A stretch of 64,000 bases of DNA from Flavonifractor sp. AGMB03687 (GTDB lineage Bacteria; Bacillota; Clostridia; Oscillospirales; Oscillospiraceae), in assembly GCF_017811815.1 (NCBI RefSeq), contig NZ_JADKZI010000003.1, forward strand, positions 248,001 through 312,000, read 5' to 3'. Below, piece after piece: positions 8,558 to 17,337 of the stretch. The notes below the pieces were generated by a model. That model was not told the origin of the DNA, did not search any database, and worked only from the letters and a program-made list of their open reading frames with translations. Every line of letters begins with the position of its first letter. The first letter of the stretch is position 1. The position numbers were made by a program, and so were the translations under genes.

Positions 8558-9130
8558 TTATCGATCCGAGGCCCGGTGGTCCACCCGGGGCGCGGCTCCG
8601 CCCAGGAAGCACTCGGCATAGTGGTCCATGGCACGCTGAATGACCTGGATGGCAGCCTTGCGGTCATTGACGTCACCGGCCACAGCCTCCTTGCCCTCCA
8701 GGGCCTTGTAGACGGTAAAGAAGTGGGCCATCTCATCAAAGATATGAGCGGGCAGATCCATCAGGTCCTGATAGGTATTATAGGTGGGATCGGAGAAGGG
8801 GATGGCGATGATCTTCTCGTCGTTCTTGCCGCCGTCCAGCATGGAGATAAAGCCCACCGGATAGCAGCGCACCAGGGTCAGGGGGTCCATGGCCTCGGAG
8901 CACAGGACCAGCACGTCCAGGGGGTCACCGTCGTCGCCGTAGGTGCGGGGGATGAAGCCGTAGTTGGCGGGATAGTGGGTGGAGGTGTGGAGCACCCGGT
9001 CCAGAATGATGAGGCCGGTCTCCTTGTCCAGCTCATACTTCTTCTTGCTTCCCTTGGGGATCTCGATGACCGCCACAAAGTCCTCGGGCTGGATGCGGCT
9101 GGGGTTAATATCATGCCAAATATTAGACAT
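8558..9130 (-). CDS. ppa: Inorganic pyrophosphatase, family I
   Basis: This 190-residue soluble enzyme hydrolyses pyrophosphate to two phosphates and so pulls biosynthetic reactions forward. The family I signature DGDPLDVLV (residues 67-75) provides metal-binding aspartates. FVAVIEIPKGSKKKYE (18-33) and HYPANYGFIPRTYGD (52-66) are the conserved substrate loops. The ATG has AGGAG upstream, and a TATAAT promoter lies about 90 bp before it. It sits divergently next to the phosphate-uptake regulon. Most Clostridia use a family II Mn-dependent enzyme, so a family I enzyme is worth noting. Confidence 0.95.
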   Translation of the reverse strand: MSNIWHDINPSRIQPEDFVAVIEIPKGSKKKYELDKETGLIILDRVLHTSTHYPANYGFIPRTYGDDGDPLDVLVLCSEAMDPLTLVRCYPVGFISMLDGGKNDEKIIAIPFSDPTYNTYQDLMDLPAHIFDEMAHFFTVYKALEGKEAVAGDVNDRKAAIQVIQRAMDHYAECFLGGAAPRVDHRASDR

Positions 9131-9218
9131 CCTTATATCTCCTTCTGTTTTACAAATCAGTTATCATCGGCTCCGGATCTCAGCCGAAAAAAGCTGACGG
9201 GCCGTTTCAGTGTTCATT

Positions 9219-9247
9219 ATTATAGCTTTTCTTCCAATGGAATACAA
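9219..9247 (-). promoter_or_regulatory. Promoter of ppa
   Basis: On the minus strand, TTGTAT (9242-9247), a 17-bp spacer and TATAAT (9219-9224) lie about 90 bp upstream of the ppa ATG. Confidence 0.6.
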
Positions 9248-9339
9248 TATATTGTCCCCCGCATTTTTCCACGTTTTGTATTTTTCACAGCTTTGTGCCG
9301 TTGACCCTGGTATTCCTTTTGTAAAATGGGACATCCTAC

Positions 9340-9429
9340 AATGTAAAGTCCGCAATCCACTGGGAGAGAGTGACTTTACCCATTCTTTACAAAGTGATGA
9401 AGGACAACTTTACAATCGGCCGATATACT
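9340..9429 (+). promoter_or_regulatory. Pho-box promoter of the pst-pho operon
   Basis: CTTTAC repeats occur on one face of the helix at 9374-9379, 9385-9390 and 9408-9413 (spacings 11 and 23), with an inverted copy GTAAAG at 9342-9347. The last repeat ends 10 bp before a TATACT -10 (9424-9429), and there is no good -35. This is the arrangement of PhoB/PhoP-activated promoters, where the Pho box replaces the -35. The response regulator encoded downstream is the obvious activator. The rest of the 9131-9482 spacer holds only the ppa promoter and AT-rich DNA. Confidence 0.75.
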
Positions 9430-9482
9430 GTAGCTTGTTCCGAGACACCAAGAATACATTGCATGATTGGAGATTGAACAGA

Positions 9483-10367
9483 ATGAAAAAGAGAACCCTT
9501 GCTCTGATGCTTTCCGCCGCCCTGTGCGTGGGCCTGCTGGCCGGCTGCGGCGGCAGCAATACCGGCAGCGCCAACACTCCCGCCGGCAACAGCCCCGCTG
9601 TGACCGAGTCCGAGACTCCCGACAACACCACCGAGCTGTCCGGCACCGTCAACACCAACGGCTCCACCTCCATGGAGAGCGTGATGGGCTACCTGACCGA
9701 GGGCTTTAAGGAAGTCCAGCCCGGCATCACCGTGAACTACACCGGTTCCGGTTCCGGCGCCGGCGTCACCGGCGCTCAGGACGGCACCTGCGACATCGGC
9801 CTGGCCTCCCGTGACCTGAAGGACGACGAGACCGGCGTGAAGCAGATCACCGTTGCTAAGGACGGCATCGCCATCATCGTCAACCCTCAGAACCCCGTGG
9901 CTGACCTGAGCGTGGAGCAGATCGCTGCTCTGGCTACCGGCGAGATCACCAACTGGTCCGAGGTGGGCGGCAACGACGGCGAGGTCGTGTTCATCGGTCG
10001 TGAGGCTGGTTCCGGTACCCGCGACGGCTTCGAGTCCATCACCGGCACCGAGGATGCCTGCAAGTATCAGAACGAGCTGACCTCCACCGGCGAAGTCATC
10101 GCCAACGTCGCTTCCAACCCCAACGCCATCGGCTACGCTTCCCTGTCCGCTGTGGATGAGACCGTGAAGGCCATCACCGTGGGCGGTGTGGCTCCCACCG
10201 AGGAGACCGTCCTGGACGGCAGCTACGCCATTCAGCGTAACTTCAACTTCATCGTCAACGAGAGCACCGAGCTCTCCGATGCGGCTCAGGCCTTCATCGA
10301 CTGGGCTACCTCCGCTGAGGCCGCTGACCTGATCGCCAGCGCCGGTGCGGTGCCCGTGGCCGAGTAA
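9483..10367 (+). CDS. pstS: Phosphate ABC transporter, substrate-binding lipoprotein
   Basis: This 294-residue secreted lipoprotein captures phosphate for the PstSCAB importer. It has a lipoprotein signal (MKKRTLALMLSAALCVGLLAGC, lipidated Cys22), then a low-complexity Asn/Thr/Ser linker and a periplasmic-binding fold. GSTSMESVM, TGSGSGAGVTGAQDG and GREAGSGTRDGFE are the PstS phosphate-contact loops. The frame is open further upstream, but ATG 9483 follows GGAG and starts exactly at the signal peptide. It is the first gene of the pst-pho operon. Confidence 0.96.
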   Translation: MKKRTLALMLSAALCVGLLAGCGGSNTGSANTPAGNSPAVTESETPDNTTELSGTVNTNGSTSMESVMGYLTEGFKEVQPGITVNYTGSGSGAGVTGAQDGTCDIGLASRDLKDDETGVKQITVAKDGIAIIVNPQNPVADLSVEQIAALATGEITNWSEVGGNDGEVVFIGREAGSGTRDGFESITGTEDACKYQNELTSTGEVIANVASNPNAIGYASLSAVDETVKAITVGGVAPTEETVLDGSYAIQRNFNFIVNESTELSDAAQAFIDWATSAEAADLIASAGAVPVAE

Positions 10368-10384
10368 ACAAGTCCCTTTCCCAA

Positions 10385-10414
10385 GATTGCCCCCTCGGTC
10401 TCGAGGGGGCAATC
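10385..10414 (+). other. Intercistronic hairpin between pstS and pstC
   Basis: A perfect 13-bp stem (10385-10397 with 10402-10414) with a 4-nt loop is not followed by a T run. It most likely protects the 3' end of pstS mRNA or partly attenuates the operon, so that binding protein exceeds permease. Confidence 0.7.
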
Positions 10415-10454
10415 TCCATGATTATAACTCTTTACGAAAGGCCGGTCATTTGCC

Positions 10455-11321
10455 ATGAAACAAAAGCTCCGACCGCTGGAAGTCATTATGAACGTCCTGT
10501 TCTTCCTGTGCGGCTTCATCGCGGTCGTCTTCGTGCTGTTTATCAGCGTCTATCTGATCATTTCGGGACTGCCTGCCATTCAAGAGATCGGGCTGGTAGA
10601 TTTCCTGTTCGGCACCACCTGGGCCTCCACCGCTTCGGAGCCCTCCTTCGGCATCCTTCCCTTTATCCTGACCTCCATCTACGGCACCGCCGGCGCCATC
10701 GTGCTGGGCGTGCCCGTGGGCTTCATGACGGCAGTCTTCCTGGCCAAGGTGGCTCCTCCCAAGCTGGCCGCCGTGGTGCGTCCCGCCGTGGACCTGCTGG
10801 CCGGCATTCCCTCCGTGGTGTACGGCCTCATTGGTATGATGGTGCTGGTCCCCGCCGTGCGTGAGTTCTTCAACCTGCCCGACGGCGCCAGCCTGTTCTG
10901 CGCCATCATCGTTCTGGCGGTCATGATCCTGCCCTCCATCATCAGCGTGTCGGAAAACGCCCTGAAGGCGGTGCCCCGCGAATATGAGGAGGCCTCCCTG
11001 GCCCTGGGCGCCACCCACATCGAAACCGTGTTCCGGGTGAGCGTGCCCGCCGCCTCCAGCGGCATCGCCGCTTCCGTGGTGCTGGGCATCGGCCGCGCCA
11101 TCGGCGAGGCCATGGCTATCATCATGGTGGCCGGCAACGTGGCCAACATGCCCGGGCTCTTCAAGTCCGTCCGCTTCCTCACCACCGCCGTGGCCAGTGA
11201 GATGGCCTACGCCTCCGGCCTCCAGCGCCAGGCTCTGTTCTCCATTGCGCTGGTACTCTTTCTCTTCATCATGCTCATCAATGTGGTCCTTAATACGCTT
11301 CTCAAACGGAAGAAGGGGTGA
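10455..11321 (+). CDS. pstC: Phosphate ABC transporter permease PstC
   Basis: This 288-residue inner-membrane permease subunit of the PstSCAB phosphate importer has about six transmembrane helices. ATSIY-type loop residues and the EAA-like cytoplasmic loop (ENALKAVPREYEEASLALGATHIETVFRVSVP) contact the ATPase. GIGRAIGEAMAIIMVAGN is the family-typical late helix. The ribosome-binding site is weak (AAAGG). It is followed within 6 bp by pstA, indicating co-translation. Confidence 0.95.
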   Translation: MKQKLRPLEVIMNVLFFLCGFIAVVFVLFISVYLIISGLPAIQEIGLVDFLFGTTWASTASEPSFGILPFILTSIYGTAGAIVLGVPVGFMTAVFLAKVAPPKLAAVVRPAVDLLAGIPSVVYGLIGMMVLVPAVREFFNLPDGASLFCAIIVLAVMILPSIISVSENALKAVPREYEEASLALGATHIETVFRVSVPAASSGIAASVVLGIGRAIGEAMAIIMVAGNVANMPGLFKSVRFLTTAVASEMAYASGLQRQALFSIALVLFLFIMLINVVLNTLLKRKKG

Positions 11322-11327
11322 TATACT

Positions 11328-12203
11328 TTGGTTACGATTAAAATGCAGCCTCTCTCCGGGAAGCGGAAGGCTTATGACCGGATACTCCGCTTTCTGCTCT
11401 ATTTCTGCGCAGCCCTGACCTGCGCCCTGCTGATCTTCATCATCGGCTATATCTTTGTCAAAGGTCTGCCCCACATCACCTGGGAGTTCCTCAGCACGGA
11501 GCCCAGCTTTATCCGGGACAGCATCGGCATCCTGCCCAACATCCTTAACACGGTCTATCTGGTGGTGGTCACCCTGATCATCATCCTGCCTCTGGGTGTG
11601 GGCGCCGCCATCTACCTCACCGAGTACGCCACCAACCGCCGGCTGGTGTCCATTCTGGAATTTGCCACTGAGACCCTGACCGGTATCCCCTCCATCATCT
11701 TCGGTCTGGTGGGCATGCTGTTCTTCTGTCAGTTCCTGGGCCTCCAGGCCTCCCTGCTGGCCGGTTCTCTCACCCTGGTCATCATGACCATCCCCACCAT
11801 CATCTGCACCACCCAGGAGTCCCTCAAGACGGTACCTCAGTCCTACCGGGAAGCTGCCCTGGGTCTGGGCGCCGGCAAGTGGCATATGATCCGCACCGTG
11901 GTGCTCCCCTCCTCGGTGGACGGCATCGTCACCGGCTGTATCCTGTCCATCGGCCGTATCGTGGGTGAATCCGCCGCTCTGCTGTTCACCGCCGGCATGG
12001 GCATGAGCATGAACAGCTTCTTCTCCTCCTTCGACAACTTTATCCACTCCTCCGGCGCCTCCCTCACCGTGGCCCTGTATGTGTACGCCCGTGAGCGCGC
12101 CGAGTTCGACGTGGCCTTTGCCATTGCGGCCATTCTGATGATCCTCACTCTGCTCATCAACCTCACCGCCAAGCTGGTGGGCCGGAAATTAAAGAAGAAA
12201 TAA
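11328..12203 (+). CDS. pstA: Phosphate ABC transporter permease PstA
   Basis: This 291-residue permease pairs with PstC. It has about six hydrophobic helices, an ATPase-contact loop (ESLKTVPQSYREAALGLGAGKWHMIRTVVLP) and the conserved SIGRIVGESAALLFTAG segment. TTG 11328 is preceded by AAGGGGTG at 7 bp and is preferred over ATG 11343, which is too far from any Shine-Dalgarno. It lies between pstC and pstB in the conserved order. Confidence 0.94.
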   Translation: MVTIKMQPLSGKRKAYDRILRFLLYFCAALTCALLIFIIGYIFVKGLPHITWEFLSTEPSFIRDSIGILPNILNTVYLVVVTLIIILPLGVGAAIYLTEYATNRRLVSILEFATETLTGIPSIIFGLVGMLFFCQFLGLQASLLAGSLTLVIMTIPTIICTTQESLKTVPQSYREAALGLGAGKWHMIRTVVLPSSVDGIVTGCILSIGRIVGESAALLFTAGMGMSMNSFFSSFDNFIHSSGASLTVALYVYARERAEFDVAFAIAAILMILTLLINLTAKLVGRKLKKK

Positions 12204-12215
12204 GGAGCTCCTATC

Positions 12216-12977
12216 ATGGATGAAAATACGATCCTGTCCGTAAAGGGTCTGGACCTCTGGTATGGCCAGACCCAGGCACTGAAAGACGTCAGCGTGGACA
12301 TTCCCGAAAAGCAGGTCACCGCCCTCATCGGCCCCTCCGGCTGCGGCAAGTCCACCTTCCTCAAGACCCTGGACCGCATGAACGACCTGGTCCCCGGCAT
12401 CAAGATCACCGGCTCCATCCAGTACCGGGGCCAGGAGATCTACGACTCCAAGGTGGACGTGACCTGGCTGCGCAAGCAGATCGGCATGGTATTCCAGAAG
12501 CCCAACCCCTTCCCCATGTCCATCTATGACAACGTGGCCTACGGCCCCCGCACCCACGGCATCCGCAACAAGAGCCGCCTGGACGACATCGTGGAGAAGT
12601 CCCTGCAGGGCGCCGCCATCTGGGACGAAGTAAAGGACCGGCTGAAGAAGTCCGCCCTGGGCCTGTCCGGCGGCCAGCAGCAGCGTCTGTGCATTGCCCG
12701 CGCCCTGGCCGTGGAGCCCGACATCCTGCTGATGGATGAGGCCACCTCCGCTCTGGACCCCATCTCCACCTCCAAGATCGAGGATCTGATCGCCGATCTG
12801 AAGAACCAGTACACCATCATCATCGTTACCCACAACATGCAGCAGGCCACCCGTATATCCGATAAGTGCGCCTTCTTCCTGCTGGGCCAGCTCATCGAGT
12901 TCGGCGATACCACCCAGCTCTTCTCCGTCCCCAAGGACAAGCGCACCGAGGATTACATCACCGGCCGCTTCGGTTAA
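12216..12977 (+). CDS. pstB: Phosphate ABC transporter ATPase PstB
   Basis: This 253-residue ATPase powers PstCA. It has Walker [10 protein letters not shown] (about residues 40-48), signature LSGGQQQR, Walker [14 protein letters not shown] and the switch histidine in VTHNMQQ. The PstB-specific stretch [17 protein letters not shown] is present. The usual MDEP is MDEA here, a tolerated change. It is preceded by AAGGAG and followed 12 bp later by phoU. Confidence 0.97.
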   Translation: MDENTILSVKGLDLWYGQTQALKDVSVDIPEKQVTALIGPSGCGKSTFLKTLDRMNDLVPGIKITGSIQYRGQEIYDSKVDVTWLRKQIGMVFQKPNPFPMSIYDNVAYGPRTHGIRNKSRLDDIVEKSLQGAAIWDEVKDRLKKSALGLSGGQQQRLCIARALAVEPDILLMDEATSALDPISTSKIEDLIADLKNQYTIIIVTHNMQQATRISDKCAFFLLGQLIEFGDTTQLFSVPKDKRTEDYITGRFG

Positions 12978-12989
12978 CAGGAGGTTCTC

Positions 12990-13640
12990 ATGAGAAAAAC
13001 CTTTGATGCCGAGCTCCAGGAGCTCAACTATGAAATGATCGACATGGCGGCCGCCGCTGAGGACGCCATTGACGTGGTGGTGGAGTCCCTGGCCTCCAGC
13101 GACGACGCCGCCGCCAAGTCCGCCATGGAGATGACCAAGCACATGGACGAGATGGAGCGGGACATTGAGAACCGCTGCCTGCGGCTGCTGCTCCAGCAGC
13201 AGCCCGTGGCCCGGGACCTGCGCACCATCTCTGCCGCCCTGAAGATGGTCACCGACTTACAGCGTATCGGCGACCAGTGCGCCAACATCGCCGAGATCTC
13301 CCTGCTGCTCCAGGAGCAGAAGCAGACCGGCACCCTGACTGACATCCGCACCATGAGCCAGAAGGCGGGCGTCATGGTCAAGCGCTCCATCTTCGCCTAC
13401 GTCAACCGGGATACCGACGCCGCCGCCGCGGTGGTGAGCCTGGACGACGAGATCGATCAGCTCTTCCGCACCATCAAGAGCGAGCTGGTGGAGCTCATTG
13501 TGGAAAACCGGGAGGAGGCCGACCAGGCCATCGACCTGATCATCATTGCCAAGTACCTGGAGCGTATCGCCGACCACGCGGTCAACATCGCCCAGTGGGC
13601 CATTTTCTGCGTCACCGGCGAGATCCAGCCCCAGGCCTGA
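12990..13640 (+). CDS. phoU: Phosphate signalling protein PhoU
   Basis: This 216-residue all-helical protein has two repeated PhoU domains. RDLRTISAALKMVTDLQRIGDQCANIAE in the first half is mirrored by IDLIIIAKYLERIADHAVNIAQWAIF in the second; these E/DxxxD-containing helices bind metal clusters in the family. PhoU links PstSCAB activity to the PhoR kinase and keeps the Pho response off when phosphate is plentiful. It lies directly after pstB with AGGAGG before the ATG. Confidence 0.96.
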   Translation: MRKTFDAELQELNYEMIDMAAAAEDAIDVVVESLASSDDAAAKSAMEMTKHMDEMERDIENRCLRLLLQQQPVARDLRTISAALKMVTDLQRIGDQCANIAEISLLLQEQKQTGTLTDIRTMSQKAGVMVKRSIFAYVNRDTDAAAAVVSLDDEIDQLFRTIKSELVELIVENREEADQAIDLIIIAKYLERIADHAVNIAQWAIFCVTGEIQPQA

Positions 13641-13671
13641 CGCACCCCAATACGAAACGGAAGGTGATCCC

Positions 13672-14340
13672 ATGTCCAGAGCCATCGTAGTGGTGGAGGA
13701 CGATGAGAGCATCCGCGAGATGCTCCGCTATTATTTTCAGTCGGTAGGCTATACCGTCCGGCCCTACGAATCCGGCGAAGCCATGTTCGAGGGCGAGGCG
13801 GACCAGAGCCCGCCGGTGCTGTTCATTCTGGACATCATGCTGCCCGGCATGGACGGTCTGGAGATCCTCCGCAGGCTGCGGGAGGGCCGCGGTACATCGG
13901 AATCGCCGGTGATCATGCTCACCGCCCGCTCCGCCGAGATGGACCGGGTATCCGGTCTGGAAAACGGCGCCGACGACTATGTGGTCAAACCCTTCGGCAT
14001 TATGGAACTTCAGGCCCGGGTGAAGGCGGTGCTCCGCCGCACCGAGCGCCGTGGCGACCAGGTGCTCACCTGCGGGGACCTGGAGATCGACCCCGCCGCC
14101 CGGGAGGTCCGCAAGGGCGGCAAGCTGGTGGAGCTCACCTTCAAGGAGTTTGAGCTACTGCGTCTGCTGTGCGCCCGCCGGGGCGTAGCGCTCACCCGGG
14201 ATGAGATCCTTCAGACCGTGTGGGACTATGATTATACCGGCGAGACCCGCACCGTGGATATGCACGTCAAGGCCCTGCGCCAGAAGCTGGGCGATGACGT
14301 GATCGCCACCGTCCGGGGCGTGGGATATAAAATGCCGTGA
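13672..14340 (+). CDS. phoB: OmpR/PhoB-family response regulator of the phosphate response
   Basis: This 222-residue regulator has a receiver domain (residues 1 to about 120) with the phospho-acceptor Asp54 in FILDIMLPGMDG, acidic pocket Asp10/Asp11 and switch Lys in VVKPFG. A winged-helix DNA-binding domain follows (about 130-222; LTFKEFELLRLL, TRTVDMHVKALRQKLG). ATG 13672 follows GGAAGGTGA. Its place between phoU and a PAS-containing kinase, and the Pho boxes before pstS, identify it as the PhoB/PhoP counterpart. Confidence 0.93.
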   Translation: MSRAIVVVEDDESIREMLRYYFQSVGYTVRPYESGEAMFEGEADQSPPVLFILDIMLPGMDGLEILRRLREGRGTSESPVIMLTARSAEMDRVSGLENGADDYVVKPFGIMELQARVKAVLRRTERRGDQVLTCGDLEIDPAAREVRKGGKLVELTFKEFELLRLLCARRGVALTRDEILQTVWDYDYTGETRTVDMHVKALRQKLGDDVIATVRGVGYKMP

Positions 14341-14392
14341 CGGGTGGCCTGGTCCGCCCGTTTTCCCATTACCTGCCCGAGAGGAGAAACGT

Positions 14393-16123
14393 ATGAAAAA
14401 ACGAATCATCGGCGCAACCCTGCTTACCGTGGTGTTTGCCCTGCTGATCTCCAATGTAGTGGGGATTCTGATGTTCCGCAGCCGCGAGATGGACGCTGCC
14501 CGGAACACGCTGCAGGAGCTGCTGGTGCTGATGGACGCCCAGAGCGCCATCACCGAGCCGGAGGCTCTGGCCCAGCAATTCCACGCCGCCGCTCCCGACA
14601 AGCGGCTTACCATCATTGATACCGACGGCACCGTGCTGGCGGATACCGACGCGGATGCCTCCACCCTGGAGGACCACAACAGCCGTCCCGAGGTGGCCCA
14701 GGCTGAGGCCACCGGCTGGGGCGAGGCGGTGCGCCAGTCCGACACCATGGGCACCTCCATGCTCTACGTGGCCAAGCGCTTTGCCGACGGTATGATCGGC
14801 CGTGCCTCCATGCCCCTGTCCTCCATCGACACCTTGGTTATGAGCGGCGTGTGGGGCTTTGTGATCGCCTCTGTGGCCGCCCTCCTGCTGGCCTTCCTGC
14901 TGGCCCGCCGCACCGCCAACCGCATCGTCTCCCCCCTCAACTCGGTGGGCATCGCCCTCCAGGGTGTGCTGGATGGGAAAAAGACCCCCGGCCTGGAGGG
15001 GCTTCAGGCGGACGACGAGCTGCGTCCCATCCTGCGTTACATTGACAAGCTGATGGAGCAGCTGGGCGGCTATATCCAGTCCATCACCGATGAGCGGGAT
15101 AAGGTCAGCCTGATCCTGGACTGCATGGACGAGGGCCTGATCCTGCTGGACACCGAAGGAAAGGTGCTGGCCATCAACCGGGCCGCCCGTACCCTGTTCG
15201 GCTTCTCCGAGGACGAGCAGGACGACGGCGCTCTGCTGGTCACCCGCAGCCGCCGGCTCCGGGAGGCCATCCACGACTGCCAGGAGAAGCATTCCTCCAT
15301 CATGCTGGACGTGGACGCCCTCACCGAGGACGCCCGCTCCCTGCGGATGTTCGTCTCCCCCGTCTCCGGCCGCCAGTATGAGGGCCAGGCGGTGGGTACC
15401 TCCATCCTGATCTCCGACGTCACCAAGCTGAAGAAGGCCGAGGGTATCCGCAGCGAGTTCACAGCCAACGTATCCCACGAGCTGAAGACCCCCCTCACCA
15501 GCATCAAGGGCTTCACCGACATGCTATCCAGCGGCATGGTCACCTCCCCCGCCGACCAGAAGCGCTTCATCACCATGATCGGGGTGGAAGTGGACCGTCT
15601 CATCGACCTGATCAACGACATTCTCAAGCTGTCTGAGCTGGAGTCGGTGGCCATCGACCAGACCCAGGAGCGCTCCGACGTACTGGAGGCCGCCAAGGAC
15701 ACCGCCTCCCTGCTGGAGCCCTCTGCCAAGGCTGCCGGTGTGACCCTGGCTGTAGAGGGCGCCTCCGCCACCGTATCCGTGCCCATGAGCCGCCTGAAGG
15801 AGCTGCTCTTCAATCTGATGGGCAACGGCATCAAGTACAGCGAGAACGGCGGCACCGTGTCCACCAGCATCGCCATCCAGGACGGCAAAGCCGTGATCTC
15901 GGTGCAGGACAACGGCATCGGCATTCCCGAGGAGGACCAGAGCCGTGTGTTTGAGCGGTTCTACCGGGTGGAAAAGGGCCGGGCCCGCAAGAACGGCGGC
16001 ACCGGCCTGGGGCTGGCCATTGTCAAGCACATCACCCAGCTCTACGGCGGCACCGTAGGCCTGGAAAGCCAGGTGGGCAAGGGTTCCACCTTCACCGTCA
16101 CCCTGCCCCTCTCCCAGAACTAA
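14393..16123 (+). CDS. phoR: Phosphate-responsive sensor histidine kinase
   Basis: This 576-residue membrane kinase has transmembrane helices at about residues 5-28 and 150-171 flanking a roughly 120-residue extracytoplasmic domain. A HAMP-like linker follows, then a PAS domain (about 236-345), a HisKA domain with phospho-His362 in NVSHELKTPLTS, and a HATPase domain with an N box (NLMGNGIKYSENGG), DNGIGIP and GGTGLGLAIV. This is the PhoR architecture of Gram-positives. It ends the operon. It would phosphorylate the preceding regulator when PhoU and Pst report low phosphate. Confidence 0.93.
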   Translation: MKKRIIGATLLTVVFALLISNVVGILMFRSREMDAARNTLQELLVLMDAQSAITEPEALAQQFHAAAPDKRLTIIDTDGTVLADTDADASTLEDHNSRPEVAQAEATGWGEAVRQSDTMGTSMLYVAKRFADGMIGRASMPLSSIDTLVMSGVWGFVIASVAALLLAFLLARRTANRIVSPLNSVGIALQGVLDGKKTPGLEGLQADDELRPILRYIDKLMEQLGGYIQSITDERDKVSLILDCMDEGLILLDTEGKVLAINRAARTLFGFSEDEQDDGALLVTRSRRLREAIHDCQEKHSSIMLDVDALTEDARSLRMFVSPVSGRQYEGQAVGTSILISDVTKLKKAEGIRSEFTANVSHELKTPLTSIKGFTDMLSSGMVTSPADQKRFITMIGVEVDRLIDLINDILKLSELESVAIDQTQERSDVLEAAKDTASLLEPSAKAAGVTLAVEGASATVSVPMSRLKELLFNLMGNGIKYSENGGTVSTSIAIQDGKAVISVQDNGIGIPEEDQSRVFERFYRVEKGRARKNGGTGLGLAIVKHITQLYGGTVGLESQVGKGSTFTVTLPLSQN

Positions 16124-16127
16124 AGCA

Positions 16128-16163
16128 AACGCCCCTGCCGGTGACCGGCAGGGGCGTTCTTAT
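16128..16163 (+). terminator. Terminator after phoR
   Basis: A GC-rich hairpin (arms 16128-16142 and 16144-16158) lies directly after the phoR stop, followed by a short T-rich stretch (TTCTTAT). Confidence 0.75.
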
Positions 16164-16165
16164 AC

Positions 16166-16206
16166 CATAAAAAGTGCCCGCCCCGGAAGATCCGGGGCGG
16201 GCACTT
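16166..16206 (-). terminator. Terminator after arcC
   Basis: A 15-bp stem (16172-16186 with 16192-16206) is followed by TTTTTATGG on the minus strand, just downstream of the carbamate kinase stop. It ends the purine-catabolism unit. Confidence 0.85.
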
Positions 16207-16233
16207 AGCTTTGTTGTTTGGAGTTTGTTTGGA

Positions 16234-17175
16234 TTACTGATGAATGGCAGTACCGGTCTTGCCGGCCACGCCGTCCTTGGCCTTCTCCAGCAGGGTGATG
16301 AGAGCGGAGCGGCCGGGAGCGCTCTCAGCGAACTCCACAGCGGCCTGTACCTTGGGCAGCATGGAGCCGGGAGCGAAGTGGCCCTCGCCGATGTACTTGC
16401 GGGCCTCGTCGGGAGTCAGCTCATCCAGCCACTTCTCGTCGGGCTTGCCGAAGTTGATGGCAACCTTCTCCACGGCGGTGAGGATGATGAGGGTGTCGGC
16501 CTCCACCTGCTGAGCCAGCACGCAGGAGGCAAAGTCCTTGTCGATGACGGCAGCGGCGCCCTTCAGGTGATGACCCTCGGTCTTGTAGACGGGGATACCG
16601 CCGCCACCGCAGGCCACAACCACCAGACCGGCGGCCACCATGTCGCGGATGGACTGGATCTCAATGATGGACTGGGGCTTGGGGGAAGCCACCACACGGC
16701 GATAGCCGCGGCCGGCGTCCTCGATGACGTTGTAGCCGCGCTCGGCCACCAGCTTGTCAGCCTCTTCCTTGGTCATGAAGGCGCCAATGGGCTTGGTGGG
16801 ATTCTGGAAGGCCTTGTCCTCGGGGTCCACCTCGACCTGGGTCAGCACGGTGGCCACGCCCTTGTTGATGCCGCGGTCCAGCAGCTCCTCGCGCAGGGCG
16901 TTCTGCAGATCGTAACCGATGTAGCCCTGGCTCATAGCCACGCACACGGACAGGGGGCAGGGGATGTACTTCTCAGGCTCGGAGCGGGTCAGCTCGGCCA
17001 TGGCCTTCTGGATCATGCCCACCTGGGGGCCGTTGCCGTGGGCGATGATGACCTCGTGGCCCTCCTCGATCAGGTCCACAATGGCCTTGGCGGTCTGCTT
17101 CACGGCGATCATCTGCTCGGGGAGGTTGTTACCCAGAGCGTTGCCGCCGAGAGCGATTACGATACGCTTACCCAT
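16234..17175 (-). CDS. arcC: Carbamate kinase
   Basis: This 313-residue enzyme makes ATP from carbamoyl phosphate and ADP, giving ammonia and CO2. It opens MGKRIVIALGGNALGNN (phosphate-binding GGN loop, residues 10-12) and carries IIAHGNGPQVG, the VVASPKP segment, and VACGGGGIPVY. ATG 17175 follows GAGGTG at 7 bp; a GTG three codons upstream overlaps that Shine-Dalgarno and is unlikely. It is the last gene of the ygeX-ygeY-ygeW-arcC unit, so it plays the role of YqeA in E. coli: harvesting energy from the carbamoyl phosphate released by purine breakdown. Confidence 0.95.
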   Translation of the reverse strand: MGKRIVIALGGNALGNNLPEQMIAVKQTAKAIVDLIEEGHEVIIAHGNGPQVGMIQKAMAELTRSEPEKYIPCPLSVCVAMSQGYIGYDLQNALREELLDRGINKGVATVLTQVEVDPEDKAFQNPTKPIGAFMTKEEADKLVAERGYNVIEDAGRGYRRVVASPKPQSIIEIQSIRDMVAAGLVVVACGGGGIPVYKTEGHHLKGAAAVIDKDFASCVLAQQVEADTLIILTAVEKVAINFGKPDEKWLDELTPDEARKYIGEGHFAPGSMLPKVQAAVEFAESAPGRSALITLLEKAKDGVAGKTGTAIHQ

Positions 17176-17243
17176 GATAAACACCTCAATTTTTGTAATA
17201 ATAGCGGCGCAAGTTACGCCAAGTATTAGAATCTTGAAATAAC

Positions 17244-17293
17244 AGGGCCCGTCCGCACAGATACAGGCAGGTTGACCTATGCGGACGGGCCTT
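17244..17293 (-). other. Hairpin between ygeW and arcC
   Basis: A 12-14 bp GC-rich stem (about 17246-17257 with 17280-17291) has a 22-nt loop. There is no strong T tract on the minus strand, so an mRNA-processing or partial-termination role is more likely than full termination. Confidence 0.5.
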
Positions 17294-17337
17294 AAAAGGA
17301 AGGGAAGGAAAAAATGGAAGTCGCTTAGGAAATCAGA

